64,000 nt of DNA from Monodelphis domestica (lineage: Eukaryota > Chordata > Mammalia > Didelphimorphia > Didelphidae), in contig NC_077230.1 in the NCBI RefSeq assembly GCF_027887165.1, forward strand, positions 38,019,351-38,083,350, in the 5' to 3' direction. Every line of letters begins with the position of its first letter. The stretch's first letter is position 1. The position numbers and the translations under genes were made by a program. A model generated the notes under the pieces. The model was not told the origin of the DNA. It did not search any database and saw only the letters and a program-made list of their open reading frames with translations. Shown piece by piece: positions 38,001 through 50,000 of this stretch.

Positions 38001-41000
38001 AAATATAAAGACATGAACACATACAAAGTGAATATGGAACAGAAACCTGATGAATCAAATAAAGAAGGCACATTTTTACCATTGGCCCCAGAAGAAGAAT
38101 TATTACTAGAACAATTTAAAATAAAACCTAAAGAGATAAAAAATGAAGATTTATCACCAGGGCAATTATTAGCCCAAGGGGATTTCAATTCAGGTAAGAC
38201 ATATATCCTTGCTCAAAACATTTGACCCTAAAGTTTTCTGATAGAAAAGTGAAATTTGGAACAAATGTTTCTATCACTCACTGAATCTCTGGTCTCTATT
38301 CCTTTTCCCTTCATATCTCTAATAATGAGAATGCTAGCTGCTTTATAAGGCTTTCTCAACTATTGCTGATCCCTCTCTTGGTGATTGAACTATAAGGGAC
38401 CTTGGAAATATTCTACTATAACATTTTAATTGCTATAGAAATCTATCCTATATGTATGTCAGAATATCATTTAGCTTCTGCCTCAAAATATGCAGTGATA
38501 GGAAACTCATTTTCTCAACATCCAGGCCACACTATTGCTAAATTACTTAAGCTTTTAGAAAAGATTTCAGTACAATTTTTTTTTGCTCAGGCTTTTTTTT
38601 TTATAATTTAGTCCTTTTCCCTTCTTTTGAAATAATACAGAAAAAGATCTTGTTCCTCTTTCCCTATTACTATCCATTTGACCTATAAAATCAACTTATT
38701 TTCCACCTAAGACTTTTTTTTTAATCTCTATGATCATGTGTAGCCTGAAGACAATCTTTATATGATTTCTTATTACATCGTTGGGACATGGTTTTGTTTA
38801 GAGTCTATTATCCATCCTACTTTAATGACATCCATTTTGGTTTATCAACATTCTGTTGGTCTCATTGCAACAAAATCTTTTTTTTTTTAATTCAATTACT
38901 TATAGGAATAATTTTGGCCATTTCTTTTGACATTTTAAAATTCAGATACCCCCATCTCTCTTTTCCTACCTGAGGGGGGTGAAGATTCTGATATAGGTTA
39001 TACTCATACTATCATGTAATACCTATTTCCATATGGTTCCCATCATGATAAAGACACATAACACACATATTCAATAGAAATCTCATGAAGATTTATAATA
39101 TAACTTATAATTTATAATATAACTATTATAGTAGAAGATGTCAAGTTTTGATCTACACTCAGATTTTTTTTTGTAGCTTCCTTGACCATTGATAGTATGT
39201 TCTTCATGTGTTACCTTGGAAGCTTAATGAAAATGGTTTAGTCCTTCACAGTTGATCACTGTATAATATTTCTGTTATAGTCTCTAGTTATAGTTGTTCT
39301 GCTCACTTTTTCTGAATTCATCCTGTTCATTGTTCCTTATGGCATAATAGTAATCCATTACAACCATATTCCACAGCTTGATCATTCAACCACTAAATAA
39401 TGGATAACCCCTCAGTTTCCAATTCTTTGCCACTATAAAAAGAGTTGATAATAATATTTTGGCACAGTTAATTCCTTTTATTCTATCTTTGATCCATTTG
39501 GATCCTGAACCTTTAGTGAGATTGTTGTATAGACCTTTGGGTATTGTTTCATATAAGTCTCTAGAATGGTTGTATCGATTCACACTATCACCAATGAAGT
39601 TTATTAGTTTTCCAATTTTCCCACCTCCTCTTCAACATTTATCATTTTCCATTTTGGTCATGTTAGCTAATCTGAAGGGTGTGAGATCATTTTTCAGAGT
39701 TGGCTTAATTTTCATTTCTTTCATCAATAGTGATTGGGAATTTTTTAAAATATGGCTATGTAAAGTTTTAATCTCTTCTGAGAAATGCCTATTCAAATCC
39801 TTTGACCATTTCTCAATTGAGGAATGTTGTGTATTATAAATTTGACTCAGTTCTCTTTATATTTAAGAAATGAGACTTTTGTCAAAAATTGCTATAAATT
39901 TTTCCTCAGAATTTGTTTTTTCATTTCTAATCTTAAGTACATTTGTTTTATTTGTGCAAAACCTTTTTAATTTAATGAAATCAAAATTCCCTTTTAATCA
40001 AGTATGCTGATGATTTATTTATTTTATTTTTTCATAAAACAAACTATTTGTCTTATTTTATTAGTTCTATGCTTTTCTTACTTTCAATCTATTCATCCCT
40101 TGCTTGATTTTCATGATTTCCAATTTGCTGTTTAATTGAGGATTTTTAAATTTGTCCTTTTCTAGGATTTTTAGTTGTATCACCAATTCACTTATGACCT
40201 GCTCTTTCTCTACTTTACCTGATATAAGCAATAAGAGATGTGAATTTTCCTCTAAGTACGGCTTTGGCTACATCCTAAAAAATTTGATATGTTGTCTCCT
40301 TATAATCATTGTCTTTAATGAAATTATTGATCGTTTCTATGATTCATTCTTTGACCCATTTATTCTTTAGGCAAAAATTTGTTTATATCTATCATATGCC
40401 ATATGCCATAAATTTATTTATTGGCAAATAGAGAAGGTTTCCTATTTTAGCTATAAATATCACTTGTATAAATGGTTCATTAGAAAACACCTTTTTCCTG
40501 GGTGCCGTCCATTACTTGCATTCCTTTTGCACTGTGCATCTGTGAACATTTGGAGTATCACTGTCATTGCTAACAGAAGGAAATCTGGTTCAGCCTTATG
40601 AATCTGAGATCTGGAAGAATGAATACTGGTGAATTGAGCAACAGTTGGAAAATGAATGCTGTAGTTCAGGGGCTGACTTTTTTTTGGCTGCCAAGTACCA
40701 ACAATTAATATGATTGTTGTTCAGAGAATATTAGAACCTCTAGTGTGAGGGCTTGCTGAAAGCTTTTCAGGGCTGCTTATCTACCTTTGGTGTCTACTTG
40801 TCACTCAGCTCTCACCTGTGGTTCCAAGAAGTTGTAGCATGTGGAGCAGCCTGTTAAAACTGAACAGATGGGTTAAGTTAGGTTGATATCTACTCCAGGC
40901 TTGTGAAGACCTCCTCCTGGAATAGGTGGATGAGAAAATTTGCTTCAGTAGCCATGAATGTAGCTGAAGTATGCACTGTGGAGTGCGTAGAGTTTGGTTG

Positions 41001-44000
41001 GACATCTAAGACACTAAAGTCATTTAGGTTCAGTGTCAATCATCTAGGTTCAGTGTCAGTCATCCAGACTTTTGTCTTGCCACAGGATTTAGATGATTCT
41101 GCAAGAAAGAGTGAGGCTGACAATTTTGTGCAACTCACTTAAATCCAATTCATACACAAGTTAAGATATTATTCTGTGATGTCACTGGTACTTTTCAAAC
41201 ATAAGGATCACCACCACCACTGCCAACTGATTAATCAACATTTTTGACTGTCTCATCCTTTTAAGTCTTCTTCAATCTAGCTTTATTTGTTTTAAACTGC
41301 CCTTGCAGCGGGACTAGTATTTTCTTGGTAGATATTCTAGATCATCAGTCTTAGAAGGAACCTCAAAGACCACCCACTTTAATCCCTTCATTTTGTAGGT
41401 GAGAAAAATGAGGCCCGGAGAAGATATTCAGATAGTTACCTTCCCAGCTGTGACTTCATGGCTTCTGGCTCTAAAATCAAGGCCAAAGGTAGGTTCTTCA
41501 CTTTATAAGATGTCTAAGCCTTGGTCAGCAATAGTAACCAATGAAAGATTGCCGTTGTCCCTTGCTAATCCTAGTAAAATATTTGTGTACTGTTGTACTC
41601 ATTGAATTATTTATTTTTCTTAGAGACTCCAATAAAAAAAGAAAAAGAAGAAGATGAAATAGTAGTGGAGGAAGAGATTATTAGCACTGGAAAACCTACA
41701 GATGGAAAGGCTAAAAAGAGATTTTCCTGGTTCCGGTAAGAGATGTACTTTTTATATATGGATAACAATATTCTTAATAAACAAAACATTTTATTTCTCC
41801 TGGAATTTACCTCTTTGGCTACTGTTTGCTATGTTTTTTGCCCCTTTCTACAAAAGAACATTATTTATATGAATTTTCTCAGTTGTTCACATCTTCCTCA
41901 AATGGGTGCTGGCATAGAGTAAAAGTGTCAAATTCACAGTTTATGGATGTGACCCAGAGAGATCCATTTCTTTTTGAGTCTGATAATAACAACTTAGTGG
42001 GAAAAGTATAGGACATGGAATCTGGAGTTTTATCACCTAGTCATGTGTTCAAATTCAAGTATTTTCTGATCAATAGGTTACAGACTTCCCATCTATAAAA
42101 TATTACAAGTTGACATCTAGTGTTACTTCAGATCTAAATCAGTGACCCCATCACTCCTTACAAGACAAATCATGTATTAGTTGTGGTTAATGTGGAGGAG
42201 GAAGAAGTAGAGAAATGATATTGTGCCATATGCACACATATTTAACTTAACTGGCTTCCATATCTAGTTTTATATTTTTACCTATAGCACCAAATTTGAT
42301 CTTGCCCCTTCTCTAATACATGTGCTGACATAGCACGTATCCTACAAAAAGTGTAACTCCAAACTCTTTTAACATGTAGCTTTGTCTTTTTTTTTTCAGA
42401 ATTGAAATTCATGAAATTTTTATAGTGTGCATCTATTTAAGATCTTTTTTGTGTCATAGTAGAATGTATTTTTTGTTTTAATAATTATTTCCCTCTCAAA
42501 TGTTGTATGATTCTAGCAATATCAAAGAATGCAAGCTGTGGAACTTCTTTCATTTTAAAAAACATGACAAACAAGTAAAGAATGTGCACAAGTGGGAAGA
42601 AATTGATCAAGAGGTAAATTTTCATTATGTTAAATTTATCAAAGAGTGAAGTTTGTTTCCCCATTTAAATTACTAGAGAGTGAGCTTTCTCTTAAATTAG
42701 AAAACTATAATTTACCTTGGATTGAGGAGTTAACATTCTGTCATAATTATTAATCAGTATGCATAGGAATAAAATTACCTGAGTAAGGAGCAAAAGTACC
42801 ATAGCGGCAACTGTTTGGCCTTGAAGTCTCTTTTTTGTTCCCAGAGATCATTCAAGAACCTCTCTCAAGAAAAGGGAATGATTAAGAACTCTTAAAACAT
42901 TTGAATTCTCTGTATTTGGATGTTCTTAGGACAAAGGATAATTGATTCAACTTTTGGCCTCAGAATATTGTTGGCTGAAATTTTTCTAAAATTATGGCAC
43001 AGAGTATTGAAATACACTTAACCTAGAGAAAAGTGCAAGTTGAATTGTTATGGGCTGATGCAGGTAGGAAGTGATAACATATTAGGATAATTTTCCCTCC
43101 ATGAGACAGAAGGGGTCTTTGAAGGGGCTGTACAATATTTAAAAAATAACAGGTAGGTAAAATGGTAAAAGTTTACCAAGAAATACCACTGTCGGTTGTT
43201 GGCAAAATAAGAGGAGAGATTGCATGTGTATGTCTTGATTTACTGTGCCTGTGTTACTGAGCAAAAAAAAGAACATGAGAGCCACAGATGGGCCAATATG
43301 TCAATGAAGGAAAATAATAAATGTTGAAGTGGATATGGCAGAATTCGGACACTAATGCATTGCTAGTGGAGTTGTGAATTAATACAAGCATTCTGGAGGG
43401 AAATTTGGAATTATGAGCAAAGGGCTTTAACAGAACACATATCCTTTGATCCAGCAATACCACTGCTGGGTTTGTACTCCAAAGAGATAATAAGGAAAAA
43501 TGTGTATACAAAATATTCATAGCTGAGCTCTTTGTGGTGGCAAAAATTGGAAAATGAGGGCATGTTCCTCAATTAGTGAATGACTAAACAAATTGTGGTA
43601 TATGTTGGTGATGGAATACTATTGTGTTATAAGGAATGATGACCTACTTGATTTCTATATGAACTGGAAAGACCTCCATGAACTGAAGCACAGTGAAATG
43701 AGCAGAACCAATCGAATGATATATACTGAAAGTGAAACATTGTAGAACTATCCAACATAATGAACTTTACTACTTGCAGCATACAATAGTCCAGGACATT
43801 CCTGAAGGACTTATGAGAAAGAATGCTATCTATATTGAGAGAGAGAACTATAGGAATAGAAATGAAAAAGAAAAACTTAAGACTTAACACTTAGAACTTG
43901 TTTATATGAATATATGATTTGGGGTTTGAGCTCTATGGTAAAAATGAATAATATAAAATTAGATATCAAGGGATAACATTTGTACAATCTAGTAGAATTG

Positions 44001-47000
44001 CTTATTGCTTCTGGGAGGGGAAAAGGGAAAGAAAATGAGTCATATAAACTTGAAAAAATATTAAAAATAAAAAAAAGAATATGAGGTGTGAGGTCAATTG
44101 AGAACATATCTATTGATCTTCACACATATTTTTACACATACATAAATAAATAGATACACATGTACATATGAGTAAGTCCAACTAAAGATTTCATCACCCA
44201 CCAGGCATTAGGAGGTATTTCTGACCTGCCCAATTTTGTTTGTGGTCTAGGTAGCAAGAATACAATTCTGAATTGCCTCACATTAGGAATTCTTTTGAAT
44301 CCTCCAAGGATGGTCCCATCTCTTAATAGATACTGAAAAAGGACCCCCACAACACTGTCTAATGGAGATGGGCATATTTTTTTCAATTTTCTTTTACTTA
44401 TAAAATAATAAATGGCAATAAAATACAAGCTTTCCTCCAAACCTAAAGGTGACAACATCGAATATATTTAACATTTGTAATCATGATGGTCAACTTGCCA
44501 AAATCTTGTAAAAAAAAAAGTAAGATTTGTTTCCATTTACTTTCTAGAAATATTACCCATCAGTAGAAATAGACAAAAAGCTAGGATGCACTTTAATAGT
44601 TCCTGACCAGTTTCTCAACTGATATGGTAACCTCAATTGGAAAGTTATGGATATCAGACACTGGAAGAGGGAATTGGGGACTTGAGGGTTCTTTGCCTTT
44701 ATAAGAACCATCACTAGATTCTAAAGTTAGCTAACACCTAGCTAATCTAACTTCTAGTCTTAGAACCTGATGATGACTCCTCCTCTGCCTCCCATGACCC
44801 AGAAACCCCAGCAGCTCCCACCAGGCCAAGTTGCCTCAACTTCCTTCCTGGGTGGATATTGGGTAAAGTGGCCTGTGTTCCTGGCCAAAGAAAAGACAAA
44901 ACTACCTGGGTAAAGGTAGATTTTAGTTCAATTTATTTTGGCCATGGAGAATAACTGAATACACTTTGGATGTAGATAATTTTCCTCTCATCTTGTCTTA
45001 ACTTGGAGTAGGTGGAAACATTTTAGTATTAATACATTCCCTTACAAAGTCATCACTCCTTAAGTGAAAATATATCGAGTATTTTGCCTGTTTTAGAATA
45101 CTGCTATTTTTAAAAAGGCTCCAAAATATTTTCATTGCAAAAAATAAAGTTTTTTTTTCCTGGTTTACAAAACTCACTTCAGATCTCTTGTTGTTCTGTG
45201 AATTTTTGACATACAGATGAAAGAAAAGGGTGGTGGGGATAAGAAATACAGCAGCCTTGAAAAGCAAAATTTATAAAAAAACGAACTGTGAAATGAGGGA
45301 TGATTTTGGAACAAATGGTCTCTAAGGCTCCTTTGAGTTTTTGCTGTCTATGGTTATATTAACATATAGCCATGGAAGCTTTTTAAATATTGTGTCTCTT
45401 GACCTCTAGGTATTGGATGATTACTGTCCTTATTCTACTGAAGCCCCTAAAACATTGCCAACAGAGTGGACAAATATTGAAGTTGGTAATTGGTTATGGA
45501 GCATTGGAATGGAGGAGTATGTTGTAAAATTTTATTGTAAAGGAATAAATGGTGAAAAACTCCTTACACTGGACAATCGCTCTCTAAAAGTAAGTTCAAG
45601 AGTTGACTTTATTTTTTACAATCCATTAGAAAACATATATATATATATGTGTGTATATATATATAATCACTAATTTTATGGAGAGAGTATATAAAACATA
45701 ATACAAAAATGGGAAATCCTATATATGATCTATTGGCCAATCTTATGGTTTTAAAGAAATCATGTTAACCTCCTTTTGAATGTAGTATCAAGGGAGATTT
45801 CTTTTTGATTGTGATTTGTTAAATTCCCCCCTCCCCTTTTTAGTATTCCTAACATGTGGTCATTTCTTTTTATTTATATTTATTATTTATTTTTAAAAAC
45901 CTACCATTCCATCTTGGAATCAATACCCATGTATTAATTCCAAGGAAGAAGAGGAGTAGGATCTGGGCAAGGAGTGGGTAGTGAGTGACTTGCTGAGGGT
46001 CACATTGCTAGCAAGAGTATCGAGAGTATGTGAGGGGGAAGCTGGGTAGCTCAGTGGATTGAAAGCCAGGCCTGTAGATGAGAGATCCTGGGTTCAAATT
46101 TGACATCAGACATTTCCCAGCTGTGTGTGACAAGGAAATCACTTTAAAAGACTGATATATATATTAATTTAAGGTCACCAAGGAATTCAGCTATGTAATT
46201 CCTAAATGAAAACTCAAGTCAGCAGTCAACCTTTTATGGAGTTTAATTACAAACAGGAGAAAAAAGATATTAGAGATAGAGAGAGAGGGAGAGAGAAAGG
46301 GGAGAGAAGGGAATAGGGCTTAAATACCTCTTCTGTTTAGGCTGGGCCAAAAGGCCCAAGCCCCTAGATAGCTGAGGCAAAGAAAAGAGATCAGTCCCTA
46401 TCACTCACGTGACCAAAATGGAGAAACAGTCTCAGGGGCTTCTACCTCCAGCTTCCTTCAGACCTTCTCAGAGCACCATCTCTCAGAGCAAACCTCTCCA
46501 ACCAACCCCCCCTAGTCCTCAGACCCCACTATCTTTAAGGAAACCATCCAAGTTCCCTCCCCTCAGTTCTCACATCTACCAATCACTGTCCATGTCTTCC
46601 CTGTGCCAATGGTGGCTCTAGGTTAACCCAGGACCGCCCAGAGGTCTGTGGCTTTGCACATGTCTGTCTGTTGAAGGTCATATTCTCAAATAATTAAATC
46701 TTGAACCTTTGCTGCAGCCCTTCCTAAATCCTGTTACCCTGAGTAGGGTGGAGATTGGAATAATTAAATTTTGATCTATGCTGCAGCCCTTCCTAAATCC
46801 TGTTAGCACTGAGTAGGGTGGAGATTGTAATTTCCAAGACCTGGTTCTGTCATTCCAAGTATCTCTATTGTATCAATTCTAAAATCAATCATGACTCAAG
46901 GAACTTCCTGTTCTATGCTTAAGCATAGGTCAAAGCCCTTTCCATTGTTCAGCAAAAGGTTTCTGTCCTAAAGTAATCTTAAGAAGGGAGGAGGAGGAAC

Positions 47001-50000
47001 CTCCCATGCCAATGGGGTTCACATTCCAATAGACTATCAGTAAGAAATTTTCCAAGTATGAAATTTCCCAATGGTGAAATTTCCAACATTTATAAGTCTA
47101 GGAAATTTTAAGGTTTACACGTGTGACCATGGGTAAGTCACTTAATGCCCATTGCCTAGCCTTTACTGCTCTTCTGCCTTATGACCAATACATAATATTG
47201 ATTCTAAAGTGGAAGATGAGGGTTTTTTTAAAAAAAGAGTGGTTGGGATTCCAGGTAAACATGGTGGTAGTCTAGAAGCACGACTTCCTCTTCTCAGTAC
47301 CCACTCATAATAGACTACCTCAAAAGACCAAAAACCCAAATTCATAAGAATAAAGAGACTCTACAGTAGGGCCCAGCATTAAAGGTATGTGGAATTTGGG
47401 TATTTCCACACTATAAGGGGGTGAAAAAGCTCCCTTCAAAATGTGAGCTGATCTAACCTCCCCCACTCCACCTATGGAACCAGAGTCAGAGCTAGCTTGC
47501 TCCTGAATCAGCGAATGAGTAAGAAGCAGCTCTAGGTCCTTGGGAACTAACTAAGACCACAAAAGACCTACCCCTGAGAGCAGCTACATGTGAAACCCCA
47601 GCAGCCTGAAAAGCACAGACCATGGGTGCTCCTGGGAAGATATCACAGAGAAGGGCAGCAAACAGTAGAAGCTGCGGAGATTCTGGAGCTTGCCTCGGGC
47701 AAAATCCTTGCTCCTTAGCTCCATACACAGAGTTCCTTCCCATCTCACTCAGATTTCTGACTAAAATGGGAAGGAAAAACCTCTACAGTGATGGTAAATT
47801 GTGACCAGGAGCAACAACCTCCCTCCAAGGAAAACAAAAAGAAGTTATTGACCCTGGAAAATTTTTACAGAGGAAAAACTCAAGCTACAAAGGAAATACA
47901 AGTGGCAGCTTCCACACTAAAGGACCACAAAACCTAGAACATGATAGGCAAGAGAATTGGGTCTTCAACCAAGGATCACCTATCCATCAAAATTGACTAT
48001 ATACTTGCAGGGGAAAATATGGGCATTCAACAAAATAGAAGATTTCCCAGTATTTGTAAAGAAAAAAACAGAACTATAAGTGGAAAGTTTGATATCCAAA
48101 CACTAGATCAAGAGAAACATGAAATGGTAAATAAGAGAGGGAAAAGTGGAAAAAAAATTTTTATTCAATCTTTCTTTTTTAAGGGCTTAAATTAGATCAA
48201 ATTATATGTATTAATATATGGGGGAAATGTTATTTGTAACTCTCAAAAATTATATTCAATATCATGGTAATTAGAAGAATCATTCACAGGAAGAGACTGG
48301 GGCACTAAGGGGCTATGAGATGATATGCAAAAAAGGGGGGGGGAAATCAAAGATGGCACGAAGAGATACTTCAAGAAATAAAATAAATAGTATAATCTTT
48401 ATCACACAAAGATACAAATGGGCAGGGGAGGGGAAGAATACTCTTATTAGACGGAGAGAAAGAGAATGCTAATAGGTAATACATGAACCTTACTCTCAGT
48501 GAAATCCATTCTGAGAGGGAAGAGAACCTACACCATCTTTAATTCTATCTTATCTGACAGGGAATGTGAGAAGGGAAAACTAAGGTGGGTAGGTTGGAGA
48601 AAAGTACAAAAAGGGAGGTAAAGAGAGGGGGGAGGGAACGTAAGAGACCCTAAAAAAAAGAAGGGAACAAAAAGGGAGGGGCCAGAATGGGAAGCATATT
48701 AAGGGAGGGGATTAGGGGAATTGATTAAAAGTAAACCACCAGTTTAAAAAGATGTAGCAAAAGAAGAAAGGACAGAACTAGGAGAGGATATCAAAATGCT
48801 GGAGAATACAAAAGTGACAATCCTAACATTGAATGTGAATGGGATGAAATCACCCATAAAATGAAAGCAAATAGGAGAGTGGATTAGAATCCAAAATCCT
48901 ACCATATGTTGTCTACAAGAAACACACCTGAGGCGAGTAGATACTCACAAGGTTAGAATCAAAGTTTGGAGCAAAACCTGTTGGGCCTCAAGTGATAGAA
49001 AGACGGCAGGAGTTGCAATCATGATATCTGACAAAGCCAAAGTAAAAATAGATCTGATTAAAAGGGATAAGGAAGGTAAATCCATCCTGATAAAATGGAG
49101 TATAGACAATGAAGAAATATCACTAATCAACAAGTATGCACCAAATGGTATAGCATCCAAATTTCCAAAGGAGAAACTAGTGGAATTGAAGGAGGTAATA
49201 GATAGTAAAACTATACTAGTGGGAGACCGTAATCTACCACTATCAAATTTAGATAAACCAAATCAAAAAATAAATAAGAAAGAGATAAAAGATGTGGATG
49301 AAATCTTAGAAAAATTAGGGTTAATAGGTCTATGGAGAAAAATAAATAGGTACTAAAAGGAATACATCTCCTTTTCAGAAGCACATGGTACATTCACAAA
49401 GATTGACCATATACTAGATTATGAAAACATGGCAAACAAAAGCAGAAAAGCAGAAATAATAAATGCAACCTTTTCAGATCATAATGCAATAAAAATAATG
49501 ATCAGTAAAGGTATGTGGAGAGCCAAATCAAAAATTATTTGGAAATTACATAATATGATTCTCCAAAATTGGCTAGAGAACAAATCATCAAAACATTAAT
49601 TTCATTGAAGAAAATGACAATGATGAGATATCCTTTCAAAATCTATGGGATGCAGCCAAAGCAGGATTCAGGGGGAAATTTATATCTTTGAGTTCATATA
49701 TTAACAAATTAAGGAGGGTAGAGGTCAATGAATTGGACGTGCAAATCAAAAAACTTGAAAGTGAACAAATTAAAAATCCCTAGAAGAAAACTAAATTAGA
49801 GATCCTAAAAATTAAGGGAGAAATAAATAAAAGTGAAAGTGAAAGAACTATTGTACTAATGTAAAACTAGAAGCTGGTATTTTGAAAAAAACAAACAAAC
49901 AAAATAGACAAACTCTACTGGTCAATCTAATAAAAAAAAAGGAAAGAAGAAAAACAAGGTAATAGTGGAGATGAAAAGGGAGACCACACCTCCAGTGAAG

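Larger units (their letters stand above)
38194..41623 (+). other. Gene B intron sharing old insertions with gene A
   Basis: Carries the same L1, unassigned repeat and MIR as gene A's 6560-14530 intron, but is about 4.5 kb shorter because the L1 EN/ORF1 half and following DNA are absent. Confidence 0.7.

Noticed and set aside
39459-39839. 126-codon open frame
   Set aside because: It is the reverse strand of an old L1 3' region (minus strand carries NLTKGSGSKWIKDRIKG and IVAKNWKLRGYPLF-type peptides).
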